Of a stretch of DNA of 64,000 nt, positions 8,317-16,327 are shown piece after piece. Within the stretch, counting starts at the first letter, position 1, and the number at the start of each line of letters is the position of its first letter. The translations under genes were made by a program, and so were the position numbers. The stretch is from contig NZ_JBLFER010000001.1 in assembly GCF_047345145.1 (NCBI RefSeq), forward strand, positions 434,001-498,000, in the 5' to 3' direction. The notes beneath the pieces are model-generated. The model made no database searches and had not been told where the DNA came from. It saw nothing but the letters and a program-made list of their open reading frames with translations. This stretch comes from Maribacter_C sp047345145 (GTDB taxonomy: Bacteria; Bacteroidota; Bacteroidia; Flavobacteriales; Flavobacteriaceae).

Positions 8317-9963
8317 TCAATCATTATATGAATTGTGAACAATGGTGGAGTGGTTAGCCACTTCCATAATCCATTTCTCTTTTTGGTACTTTCCATTAAG
8401 GTTTGAAGCATAGGCGTCTTTAGCTTTTCCTTTAGCATCGTAGTCCGCTAGGTATACATAATGGAGTCCGTTTTCCTTGTTATAGAATTGCTTTGGTTTT
8501 AGACCTTTTTCTTTTAAGTCTTTGACAAAGGCGTTCAGGTATTTTTTATTACTATACACATTAGCGATAACGTAATACCCAGAATTTGCGCCAACAATAT
8601 TTGCTTGATCCAATTGTCGTATCGGAAGCTCTTTAAAGTCCCGACGTTTTTGAATTTCGTCCGCAACGTTTTTGACTTCGGTACTAGCAAGTCTCGTATT
8701 TTTCTTGGGAGTGAAATCCTTCAAATTTGATTTGATACTGTTCTTTATATCACTTCGCACTGCGCGGACAATCATCTCGAAGCGTTTTTCGAAAGCTGCG
8801 TTGCGCGCATTTTCTATGGAATCCTGTCGTAAAATGAGCTGATCTAGAATCATACGGTTTTCATGTGCCAAAGTATTCATGATTTCTTTGTTTGTTTCTT
8901 CAGTCGTTAGTGGAGCATCACCTTTTTCTTCGGTTAAGGCCAAGATCTGTTCTTCATAGTTTCTGATTATCTGATCTATTTTTTGATCTTGAGAACTGTC
9001 TGCCGTCAAGTTGATATTGAGCTTATCATTTTTAAAGGTATAGGCGAGACTCACTTCGTGGTTCCATCCTAAGTCAGCTTCCTTTTGAAGGATGTCCTTT
9101 TCTAGTAAATATCCTAGGGACATTTTTTTGCTGATGTTGAAACCTAGTCCTAAGGACATTCCATATTCATTATCAAAATTTGTTTGCAACCATCCGTATT
9201 TCGGAAGGTCTAGTACCATGGAACCTACATAGATCAATTCATTGTTTTCGTTTTTACCTAATTGTACAAGAGGCATCAATCGTGCGTCTTCGAACAAACC
9301 TCTTGTTGCATTAAAAGAATGCGTATACTGCAATGAAGCGCGAACGCTTTTCTCTGAAAGATTAGTTACAAATTCATTTGTCGTCTGATTGTATTTCAAG
9401 AGGTCTTTAGCGTACAGTCCGAAATCGAATTTACCAAGGGACAAAGTAATGGCAGGTTGAATGGCGATTTTGCTTTCTTTTCTAGCTTCGGAAAGGGTAG
9501 GGTCATTCTCAATGACGGTAATCCGATTTTTGTCCAAACCTTCATTGAAATAGGTCAGGTTTGTTCCGAAGCTCAACTTGCTTTTTCTTCCCAGTTTAAC
9601 GGAAGTAGCGTAGTTGGCGTTAAATCCGAATTCTTGTACAACACCAGACCATTGGCTATATACTCCGATTCCCAAAGCTGTATGATCATTCACTTTATTA
9701 CTAAATCCGAGGAAATAATTCTGACGATTATCTTCGAAAGAGGTGTATTGATTTCTATGCAGTATATTCAAATACGATTTGTTTTCTCGCACCAATGAAA
9801 AGGTAGGGTTGATAAAAAATCGATTGAAATACAACTGATTGTGATAACTGCTTTTGGTTCCTAATTCGGTTGGTGTTTCTTCTTGCGAATGCGTGCTTTG
9901 ACAAAAGACAATCGTCAAAATCAAGCACAAGAATATTCCTGATATATTGTTAGTATAGCTCAT
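8317..9963 (-). CDS. PorP/SprF-family outer-membrane protein with C-terminal SPOR domain
   Basis: A 548-residue protein from the ATG at 9963, chosen because it opens a clean signal peptide (MSYTNNISGIFLCLILTI... ending in SQ). An in-frame ATG 30 codons upstream overlaps the preceding gene and would bury the signal. After secretion comes a PorP/SprF barrel (about 30-320; FINPTFSLVR, GLGFNISKKMSLGYLLEKD). These barrels are linked to the type IX secretion system and gliding. A charged, probably coiled-coil stretch follows (about 320-450), then a C-terminal SPOR-like domain (about 470-548; GYYVIANVYSNKKYLNAF) expected to bind peptidoglycan glycan strands. PorP proteins normally lack this tail. 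It forms a pair with the upstream PD40 gene. Confidence 0.83.
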   Translation of the reverse strand: MSYTNNISGIFLCLILTIVFCQSTHSQEETPTELGTKSSYHNQLYFNRFFINPTFSLVRENKSYLNILHRNQYTSFEDNRQNYFLGFSNKVNDHTALGIGVYSQWSGVVQEFGFNANYATSVKLGRKSKLSFGTNLTYFNEGLDKNRITVIENDPTLSEARKESKIAIQPAITLSLGKFDFGLYAKDLLKYNQTTNEFVTNLSEKSVRASLQYTHSFNATRGLFEDARLMPLVQLGKNENNELIYVGSMVLDLPKYGWLQTNFDNEYGMSLGLGFNISKKMSLGYLLEKDILQKEADLGWNHEVSLAYTFKNDKLNINLTADSSQDQKIDQIIRNYEEQILALTEEKGDAPLTTEETNKEIMNTLAHENRMILDQLILRQDSIENARNAAFEKRFEMIVRAVRSDIKNSIKSNLKDFTPKKNTRLASTEVKNVADEIQKRRDFKELPIRQLDQANIVGANSGYYVIANVYSNKKYLNAFVKDLKEKGLKPKQFYNKENGLHYVYLADYDAKGKAKDAYASNLNGKYQKEKWIMEVANHSTIVHNSYND

Positions 9964-10039
9964 CTTTATGGGATTTGGGGTTAAACCATCAGGCTTACGC
10001 TCAATGGAATTTTGGTTAAGATTTCGAACTATGATTTTC

Positions 10040-11293
10040 TTATTTATCTTCAAACATTGAAGTGGTATAATCTATTTGCAATTTATTGTTCAAAGCAGCA
10101 CGGAGGTTTGAGTCTCGTTGGTCTGCTTTTGATTGCTTACCATTTTCATACGAGAAAGCCACTTCTTGTATTTTATCCTTGTTTTTCCCTCGGTTGGAGA
10201 GTACATATCCAATACCTCTTTCAGCCATTACGTACATAGAGAACTCATCTTTAGAACTGTTGATCGGGCTACCTAAATTTGTGGCGTAGTCAACGTTATT
10301 TTGTCCTACTTGAGTCATGTATAAGTCGAGTCCGCCGTAACCTTCTCGCCCTTCAGAAGCAAAGACCAAAGTGTTGTCTTCCATAATACGTGGATATAGA
10401 TCGTTCTTTTTAGTGTTCACTTTGGTTCCCAGATTTTTAGCTTTTCCCGCATTTCCTTTAAAGGAAATGTCAGCCACATAGATATCATATTTTCCAAAAG
10501 AACCAGGCATGTTTGAGGCAAAAAATAAGCGTTTGCCATCCTCAGATATTGCTGGATGCATAGCCGAAGCATGTTTCGGCGCCACAGCCATTTCACGAAC
10601 GTTTTTCCATTGTCCATTTATTTTGTCCGTACGATATATTTTATGGACGAGTTCTTTTTTAGAGAAAATACCTTTTACGGGTTTAAGGTAAATCGCCTTG
10701 CTGAAGTACGCAGTTTGCCCATCTGAAGTAACGGCAATAGGGGACTCATAAGTTTCTTCCATATCAGACCTTTTGGCGTGGGGAACACCGATAAAGGCTT
10801 TGTTTCTTTCATACTCCACCAAATATTCTAAAGACTGTGATCTATAACTGGGATTAAAATCGAATTCCCGGCGATTACTAGCCACACTTTGATTCGCTTG
10901 GCGTGCGTCAAATGCTCTTTTTACTTGGTAATCTTCCTTGATTTGTTGCAACCAACCTTTATCATTTGAAGCCACTGTATTTATATGTGCTGTTTGCTCT
11001 AGAGCGAATTGATAGCGTTTTTGATAATTGGCACTTAATGTTCTGCCGTTTTGAAGTTCACTTAGTTTCTTATACCAAAATGCAGCGTTTTCATACTTTT
11101 CTAAAAGAAAGTTGGCATTACCTAAATCTTCATAGATTTCCTTTTCGGTATACCCTAAGCTTTTTAACTTTTGATACTGGCTGTCTTTTTGAGGTTCGAA
11201 ACTGTTTTCATAAGGTTCTTGTGCTGTTATTACCAAGCATACTAAAAAAAAGATACTGGTTAAGACCATTTTGTAGGTAGGGGAATTTTTCAT
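10040..11293 (-). CDS. Exported TPR-PD40 (WD40-like propeller) protein without OmpA domain
   Basis: A 417-residue protein from the ATG at 11293, which begins the signal peptide MKNSPTYKMVLTSIFFLVCL...TAQ; the 18 codons upstream look non-signal. A short TPR-like helical pair follows (EKEIYEDLGNANFLLEKYENAA), then PD40 beta-propeller repeats with motifs such as HPAISEDGKRLFFASNMPG, GKYDIYVADI and GGLDLYMTQVG. Proteins of this type usually pair with PorP/SprF and carry a C-terminal OmpA peptidoglycan domain (PorE type). Here the protein ends without one, while the partner PorP gene 76 bases downstream gained a SPOR domain. It is probably part of a surface-secretion or envelope-anchoring unit. 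Confidence 0.8.
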   Translation of the reverse strand: MKNSPTYKMVLTSIFFLVCLVITAQEPYENSFEPQKDSQYQKLKSLGYTEKEIYEDLGNANFLLEKYENAAFWYKKLSELQNGRTLSANYQKRYQFALEQTAHINTVASNDKGWLQQIKEDYQVKRAFDARQANQSVASNRREFDFNPSYRSQSLEYLVEYERNKAFIGVPHAKRSDMEETYESPIAVTSDGQTAYFSKAIYLKPVKGIFSKKELVHKIYRTDKINGQWKNVREMAVAPKHASAMHPAISEDGKRLFFASNMPGSFGKYDIYVADISFKGNAGKAKNLGTKVNTKKNDLYPRIMEDNTLVFASEGREGYGGLDLYMTQVGQNNVDYATNLGSPINSSKDEFSMYVMAERGIGYVLSNRGKNKDKIQEVAFSYENGKQSKADQRDSNLRAALNNKLQIDYTTSMFEDK

Positions 11294-11481
11294 GAGAGTA
11301 GGATTTTGAGGTTTGTTACTGGGCCAAAGTTGAAGAAATGTTTTCATGCGGTACTTAATAAAAATTCATAGGTTTTGCATTTAGACCCTTAATTGATGTA
11401 TTTCATCGATGTTTTTTTGAAATTTCATTGAATTTGGGACTCTATTGGTATAAAAAAGGACAGAATAAATTCAATAAAACG

Positions 11482-11513
11482 TTGTATTGAATAGAAAAAG
11501 CTTTCTATATTTG
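11482..11513 (+). promoter_or_regulatory. Promoter of tRNA-Ser
   Basis: TTG at 11482-11484, then 21 bases, then TATATTTG at 11506-11513. This matches the Bacteroidota sigma-A promoter (TTG, 17-23 bases, TAnnTTTG). Transcription would start near 11518-11520, about 30 bases before the mature tRNA 5' end. Confidence 0.8.
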
Positions 11514-11547
11514 CACCCGCATTCAGGGAATACCTGATGAGACACTT

Positions 11548-11632
11548 GGAGAAATGGCAGAGTGGTCGAATGCGGCAGTCTTGAAAACTGTTGAGGGTCA
11601 CACCTCCGGGGGTTCGAATCCCTCTTTCTCCG
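11548..11632 (+). tRNA. tRNA-Ser (anticodon UGA)
   Basis: An 85-base class II tRNA. The acceptor stem GGAGAAA (11548-11554) pairs with TTTCTCC (11625-11631), with discriminator G at 11632. The anticodon stem CAGT/ACTG encloses loop CTTGAAA with anticodon TGA at 11582-11584. There is a long variable arm, and the T arm contains GGTTCGAATCC. CCA is not encoded. Its last 12 bases plus the next two recur exactly at 54801-54814, which marks it as a likely integration site. Confidence 0.97.
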
Positions 11633-11634
11633 CT
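11621..11634 (+). repeat. Candidate attL: 14-base direct repeat at tRNA-Ser 3' end
   Basis: CCTCTTTCTCCGCT covers the end of the T stem, the acceptor strand and two bases beyond the tRNA. An identical copy lies at 54801-54814 in the same orientation. A 14-base exact match would be rare by chance in 64 kb. Confidence 0.6.
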
Positions 11635-11642
11635 TAGAGCAA

Positions 11643-11675
11643 AGCTCGATTTCTGTATGGAAATCGGGCTTTTTC
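11643..11675 (+). terminator. Rho-independent terminator after tRNA-Ser
   Basis: AGCTCGATTTC (11643-11653) pairs with GAAATCGGGCT (11660-11670; one G-T wobble) around a 6-base loop, followed by a T-rich tract. It lies 10 bases after the tRNA 3' end. Confidence 0.8.
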
Positions 11676-11726
11676 TTTTCACGCACGTCGCGAGCGTGCT
11701 CGTGTAAGTAAGTGAAAAGAAAAAGC
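11668..11726. repeat. Long inverted repeat nested with the tRNA terminator
   Basis: GCTTTTTCTTTTCAC (11668-11682) and GTGAAAAGAAAAAGC (11712-11726) are exact 15-base inverted copies. Between them a second GC-rich hairpin, GCACG...CGTGC, can form. The left arm is also the T tract of the tRNA terminator, so the two structures are mutually exclusive. It could terminate transcription in the opposite direction or mark an element end; no mechanism is proven. Confidence 0.7.
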
Positions 11727-11818
11727 ACAGATATCGCCTGAGCGACATTGAGTTTTATTGTAAGGAGGGGAGATTGTAGGGAACACCGAAGGTAATCCTT
11801 CTTTCACCACTGTCACAG

Positions 11819-11835
11819 TTTCCTTATATTTAACA
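11819..11835 (+). promoter_or_regulatory. Promoter-like element before the first Spy-like gene (shared with 54537-54553)
   Basis: TTTCCTTATATTTAACA is 16/17 identical to the element on the minus strand in front of the Spy-like gene at 54510, at nearly the same distance from the ATG (25 versus 26 bases). The TATATTTA core resembles the -7 consensus TAnnTTTG. A short palindrome ACTGT-c-ACAGT (11809-11819) abuts it. Confidence 0.5.
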
Positions 11836-11860
11836 AATAATAAAAGCAACTTTTATTAAA

Positions 11861-12262
11861 ATGAAATTGTTACGTTGTTTCTTCTTTTTAATATTTCTTT
11901 TGGCAGCAAATTCCATAATTGCCCAAAGCAGTGAAACTGAAAACACTCAACCATCACCAATTTTCACTAAAGTGGAATCCGAATATATAGACCAATGGTT
12001 TTCAGAGTTTGTACAAGAAATGAATTTGTCGGATGAGGTTGCTTTGAAGTATCAGGAGATAACAAGTAAATACTCTAATAAAATGGAGAGTATTGGCAAG
12101 GACAACCCTGATATTACCAAAACACAGGTAAAAGAACAGTTCAAGACTTTGATGCAAGAACAACACCTAGAGGTGAAATCTATTCTAGGTGATGAGCAAT
12201 ATGAAATGTATTATGATACTATGAAAAAGGTAATATGGTCTATTAATCAGCGTCTTAAATAA
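11861..12262 (+). CDS. Small exported Spy/CpxP-like helical protein, copy 1
   Basis: A 133-residue protein: signal peptide (MKLLRCFFFLIFLLAANSIIAQ) and an all-helical charged mature part. It resembles two other genes in this window (28188-28607 and 54100-54510). The clearest shared block is the C-terminal pattern Q.QH.E.K.IL...QY..Y.DT..K, here MQEQHLEVKSILGDEQYEMY then DTMKKV. Length and pattern recall the Spy/CpxP/LTxxQ periplasmic proteins that buffer envelope stress and sense metals; that function is inferred. It is followed 14 bases later by a lipoprotein gene, so they are probably cotranscribed, and it is the first gene after the tRNA. Confidence 0.75.
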   Translation: MKLLRCFFFLIFLLAANSIIAQSSETENTQPSPIFTKVESEYIDQWFSEFVQEMNLSDEVALKYQEITSKYSNKMESIGKDNPDITKTQVKEQFKTLMQEQHLEVKSILGDEQYEMYYDTMKKVIWSINQRLK

Positions 12263-12276
12263 TTATAAAACATAGT

Positions 12277-12885
12277 ATGAAAAATAAAAGTTATTATTTG
12301 ATTTTCGGTGTATTTCTTGTACTGTCAAGTTGCGCTTCTACTAAGCTAATGGACTCCTGGAAATCCCAAAGTTTTGATTCCCTTTCGAAGTCAAAAATTC
12401 TGGTAGTTTCGGAAAGCCCAGAAACAGATGTTCGAAAATCCTATGAAATAGCCATAGCGAGTAAATTACGTGCACAAAACCTAGATGCTATCGAATCGCA
12501 TATACAATTCCCTTCGCTGAAAGAAGCAGACACCCCGGAGGAAACAGCTCAAATAGTTCAAATGTTTAAAGACGCTGGTATCTCAGGCATCATTTTAACT
12601 TCTCTAAAACAAACCATAGAGACTCAAAATGGAAGTATGGCCTCACAAACTGGCATTCCTGCAAGTTATAAGGACAAAGCAAGTTTCGGTCCTAATGCAG
12701 GCAGTTCAGATGCTCCTATGGTATCTACTTCTAAAACCTATGTACTTGAGGCGCTAACCTATGATTTAACTCTAGAAGAAGGTAAACAATTAGTTAATGT
12801 ATGTCTGGTGGATGTAACCGACCCTGATGCACCTGATAAAATACAAAAAACCTTCACCAAGATAGTAGCCGATCAGTTCAAATAA
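12277..12885 (+). CDS. Lipoprotein of a four-member unnamed family, copy A
   Basis: A 202-residue protein with a lipoprotein signal (lipobox VLSSC at 15-19). Similar proteins lie at 17649, 29945 and 33856. Shared features are a D/S-S-W/Y segment just after the lipidated Cys, a strand of the type KILVV, an R-x-x-x-E helix ending in a variable xSH.xFP segment, a second hydrophobic strand (GIILTSL), and the block YVLEALTYDL followed near the C-terminus by F.KIVA. I cannot name the family. The fold looks alpha/beta, like a small periplasmic nucleotide- or sugar-binding-type domain, but this is only an impression. It is probably in one transcript with the Spy-like gene and perhaps the DUF2235 gene. 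Confidence 0.75.
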   Translation: MKNKSYYLIFGVFLVLSSCASTKLMDSWKSQSFDSLSKSKILVVSESPETDVRKSYEIAIASKLRAQNLDAIESHIQFPSLKEADTPEETAQIVQMFKDAGISGIILTSLKQTIETQNGSMASQTGIPASYKDKASFGPNAGSSDAPMVSTSKTYVLEALTYDLTLEEGKQLVNVCLVDVTDPDAPDKIQKTFTKIVADQFK

Positions 12886-12918
12886 TTAACGATTCTATTC
12901 ATAAACCAACCTTATTAC

Positions 12919-14154
12919 ATGTTTATAATCCAAAAAATATTTGTAAATCGCATTGCGGAATGCTGTTTGGTTCTGATAATTCCAATCGTCTTTTCGGCCT
13001 GTGGAAGTAAAAAGGCAACGGTACATAAACCCGTTTCTTTTGAGGTCGCTCCAAAAAAACTAGCTGTTTTTATGGATGGAACAACCAATAATGAGAGTAG
13101 TCATACCAACGTCTCAAAACTTTATAATCTAGTTACACTTCAAAACAATCCTAATGTGGGTGCTGCTTATTTAAGGGGAGTTGGTAACGGAGCTGATTTT
13201 GTTGGCATCCTAACGGGTTCGGGAATCCGTGGCGAAGTTTGTAATGGTTACTTATACCTTGCCGAACACTATAACCACGAACGCAAAGATGAAATTTATC
13301 TCTTCGGATTCAGTAGAGGTGCCTATGCTGCAAGAATTCTGGCAGGAATGATTCATTCTGCAGGAATTGTTGATGTTAGTAAAATCCCAAAGGACAAAAG
13401 GTTAAAGTTCATTAAAAAAATATATAACGCACACAAAGGGAACAAAACCTTGCAGGAAAGAAGGAATGCCGTTTTTGAAGTAACCCAACAACGTGTAGAT
13501 TATGATGATTATAAAATAGAATTTATGGGGCTGTGGGATACTGTTGCATCTTTGGGAATCCCAGATTACAAAGACGATTACTATGTTGAGGAAACCAAAT
13601 ATCATGACCAGCTTTGCAACGTCAAAAGGGCGTCGCAAGCCCTATCCTTAAATGATAATAGAGGTTCGGTTTTTACACCATCCATCTTGACGGATGATTA
13701 CTTGGTGCAAGAATGTAAAGAAGTAAAGCCTAAAGAAATCGTAAATGAAGTTTGGTTCTTTGGAGCACATTCTGATGTTGGCGGTGGTGCTTTAAATACC
13801 AATATAAGCGGGGTTTCTTTGAATTGGATGATTGGGCAATTGAAAGAATTTGAATTGTTACCACCTTCAGCCGCAGTTTATGAAAACCGTATGGATATTA
13901 CCAACAATCCGATTGGTGGAATGATGAAACTCTTTTACCCTAAAAAGGGACGAAAACTGGTTTTCTTCACGTCTAGGAACGGATATAAAAAAGAAAAACT
14001 AAAGATACATCAGTCAGTTTTAGACAGGCTTGAAGGTTCACTGCAAACCTATGAGGTCAATTTGATTAAACTTTTTGGAGAGTGTTTTGAAAAGAACAAT
14101 AAAGGAGGGTATGATTATCTGGAAAGCTCAGCCTGTTTCGATATAGAGAATTAA
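12919..14154 (+). CDS. DUF2235 (Tle1-like) alpha/beta-hydrolase lipoprotein
   Basis: A 411-residue protein with a membrane-targeting N-terminus and lipobox VFSAC (Cys28). The remainder is a DUF2235 domain: FMDGTTNN (51-58), the nucleophile elbow GFSRG (130-134, Ser132), GLWDTVASLG (about 204-213) and GAHSDVGGG (about 272-280) with the expected Asp/His. DUF2235 includes the Tle1 phospholipase effectors of type VI secretion, but here the protein is a predicted lipoprotein and no VgrG, Hcp or immunity gene is nearby. A housekeeping phospholipase or esterase at the outer membrane is more likely. It begins 33 bases after lipoprotein A. Confidence 0.82.
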   Translation: MFIIQKIFVNRIAECCLVLIIPIVFSACGSKKATVHKPVSFEVAPKKLAVFMDGTTNNESSHTNVSKLYNLVTLQNNPNVGAAYLRGVGNGADFVGILTGSGIRGEVCNGYLYLAEHYNHERKDEIYLFGFSRGAYAARILAGMIHSAGIVDVSKIPKDKRLKFIKKIYNAHKGNKTLQERRNAVFEVTQQRVDYDDYKIEFMGLWDTVASLGIPDYKDDYYVEETKYHDQLCNVKRASQALSLNDNRGSVFTPSILTDDYLVQECKEVKPKEIVNEVWFFGAHSDVGGGALNTNISGVSLNWMIGQLKEFELLPPSAAVYENRMDITNNPIGGMMKLFYPKKGRKLVFFTSRNGYKKEKLKIHQSVLDRLEGSLQTYEVNLIKLFGECFEKNNKGGYDYLESSACFDIEN

Positions 14155-14234
14155 TTCACAAAACGCTCCATTAGTTTATAGCATCTCAAAAGACGAAATC
14201 CATACCTTTATTGCATTAAAATTACTATTGAATT

Positions 14235-16322
14235 ATGACGAAAGCGCTTTATGTTGCTACTTTAGAATCCCATAGTGGTAAGTCTTTAGTGGTTTTGGGT
14301 TTGATGCAACTCTTACTAGGTAAGATGGCCAAAGTTGGTTATTTCAGACCTGTGATAGATGATATCAAGACTGGAGGGATAGACAATCACATTAATACCG
14401 TAGTATCACATTTTGGTTTGGATATTCCAGTTGAAGATGCCTATGCCTTAACCCAAAGTCAAGTGGTTGATATGTTCAACGATGGAAGGCAGGGTGATAT
14501 TTTGGACACCATTATTTCCAAATACAAAGGACTCGAAGAGCGTTTTGATTTTATCCTAGTGGAAGGAAGTGATTTCTCTAGTGACGGAAGCATTATCGAA
14601 TTCGATTTGAACATTGATATCGCTAAGAATCTAGGTATTCCTGTAGTTTTAATTGACAATGGAAAAGGAAAAACCCTTGAGGAATTTTGTGGTAACCTAG
14701 AATCTGCGGTAAACACCTATCTTCAAAAAGAAATTGAACTTCTTGCCGTTGTGGCGAATAAAGTACGTCCCGAGAATGTGGAACTGGTCAACCAACGTCT
14801 GGAAAAAGAATTGAAGGATAAAACGGTTGCCTTCACGGTGCCTAGGGTAAAGAATTTATCGCATCCTACACTAAACGAAATTGTAACATCCTTAAATGGA
14901 AAAGTGCTTTTTGGTAAAGAAAATCTTGATAATCAAACAGGAAGTTTTGGAGTGGGTGCAATGCAATTACATAACTATTTGACGCATTTGCGAGACAATA
15001 GTTTGGTTATAACTCCTGGTGATAGAGCTGATATAATTCTTGGCGCTTTACAAGCAAACCTTTCGGATAACTATCCAGCGATTTCGGGTATTGTGCTTAC
15101 AGGGGGAATTCTTCCCGAACCATCTATCTTGAAATTATTAGAAGGTTTTGAAACGCATGTCCCCATCATTTCTGTGCAGCATGGTACTTTTGATGCTGCA
15201 AATTCCGTCGGTAATATTAAATCGAAAATCTATGCGGAAAGCAAGCAAAAAATAGCAACTTCGATATCCCTTTTCAATTCCCATATTGATGGCGAATTAT
15301 TGCTAGAGCGTTTGGAAACTTTTGAACCCAAAGGCCTTACTCCTAGAATGTTTCAGTACAACCTCTTGCAGCGTGCCAAAACACATAAGAAGCATATTGT
15401 ACTTCCCGAAGGAGAGGACGCCCGAATTCTGGAGGCTGCTAGTGAATTAAGTGCTTTGGGCATCGTTGATATTACCCTTCTAGGAAATCAAGAACAAATA
15501 GAGAAAAAGGCCATTCAACTTGGTTTTGATATTTCGCATTTAAATATTCTAAATCCAGCAACTGCAAGGAATTTTGAAAGCTATGCCACTACATTTTGCG
15601 AATTACGAAAACATAAGGGCGTTAATATGGATGTTGCTAGAGACACCATGCTCGATGTTTCCTATTTCGGGACAATGATGGTCTATAAAGGTCATGCAGA
15701 TGGAATGGTTTCAGGAGCAGTACATACCACTCAGCACACGATTCGACCTGCGTTACAGTTTGTAAAGACCAAACCAGGAATAGGTGTGGTGTCATCTGTG
15801 TTTTTTATGTGCTTAGAAAATCGGGTTTCTGTTTTCGGGGATTGTGCTATCAATCCCAATCCGACAGCGGAGCAATTGGCGGAAATTGCCATATCATCTG
15901 CCGCTTCTGCGGAAGCCTTTGGAGTCAAAGCTAAGATTGCGATGTTATCCTATTCCTCTGGAAGTTCAGGAAAAGGCGAAGATGTAGATAAGGTTCGAAG
16001 GGCCACTGAAATTGTGAAAAGCACACATCCGCATTTACAAATCGAAGGCCCTATACAGTATGATGCGGCCGTTGACCCCTTGGTAGGCAAAAGCAAATTG
16101 CCGGATTCTGAAGTTGCGGGGGAAGCATCAGTATTGATATTTCCCGATTTAAATACGGGAAACAATACCTACAAAGCTGTACAGCGCGAAACAGGGGCAT
16201 TGGCGATTGGTCCAATGCTACAAGGACTAAATAAACCTGTAAATGACTTGAGTAGGGGTTGCACCGTCGAAGATGTATTCAATACGCTAATCGTCACTGC
16301 TATACAAGCACAAGAAAATTAA
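14235..16322 (+). CDS. pta: Phosphate acetyltransferase (long form)
   Basis: A 695-residue enzyme interconverting acetyl-CoA and acetyl phosphate. The N-terminal P-loop-like domain (MTKALYVATLESHSGKS...) and the central DRTGG-type domain are those of long Pta proteins. The C-terminal catalytic domain (about 370-695) shows HIVLPEGEDARILEAA, FGTMMVYKGHADGMVSGAVH, INPNPTAEQLAEIA and SYSSGSSGKG. Five bases separate it from ackA, so the pair forms the acetate pathway operon. The ATG at 14235 matches the conserved family N-terminus. Confidence 0.97.
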   Translation: MTKALYVATLESHSGKSLVVLGLMQLLLGKMAKVGYFRPVIDDIKTGGIDNHINTVVSHFGLDIPVEDAYALTQSQVVDMFNDGRQGDILDTIISKYKGLEERFDFILVEGSDFSSDGSIIEFDLNIDIAKNLGIPVVLIDNGKGKTLEEFCGNLESAVNTYLQKEIELLAVVANKVRPENVELVNQRLEKELKDKTVAFTVPRVKNLSHPTLNEIVTSLNGKVLFGKENLDNQTGSFGVGAMQLHNYLTHLRDNSLVITPGDRADIILGALQANLSDNYPAISGIVLTGGILPEPSILKLLEGFETHVPIISVQHGTFDAANSVGNIKSKIYAESKQKIATSISLFNSHIDGELLLERLETFEPKGLTPRMFQYNLLQRAKTHKKHIVLPEGEDARILEAASELSALGIVDITLLGNQEQIEKKAIQLGFDISHLNILNPATARNFESYATTFCELRKHKGVNMDVARDTMLDVSYFGTMMVYKGHADGMVSGAVHTTQHTIRPALQFVKTKPGIGVVSSVFFMCLENRVSVFGDCAINPNPTAEQLAEIAISSAASAEAFGVKAKIAMLSYSSGSSGKGEDVDKVRRATEIVKSTHPHLQIEGPIQYDAAVDPLVGKSKLPDSEVAGEASVLIFPDLNTGNNTYKAVQRETGALAIGPMLQGLNKPVNDLSRGCTVEDVFNTLIVTAIQAQEN

Positions 16323-16327
16323 GCACT

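Noticed and set aside
11425..11748. Open frames of 107 and 85 codons on the minus strand across tRNA-Ser
   Set aside because: They are antisense to a clear tRNA. Their products (GERGIRTPGG..., KRRKRDSNPRR...) are the well-known artefacts produced by reading through tRNA-Ser.
12919..14154. DUF2235 protein as a type VI secretion effector
   Set aside because: No VgrG, Hcp, PAAR or immunity gene is nearby, and the protein has a lipoprotein signal; kept as a lipoprotein hydrolase.
16259..16327. A longer acetate kinase start overlapping pta
   Set aside because: The conserved family start INSGSSSIKF begins right after the ATG at 16328; the extra 23 codons look like frame noise from pta.
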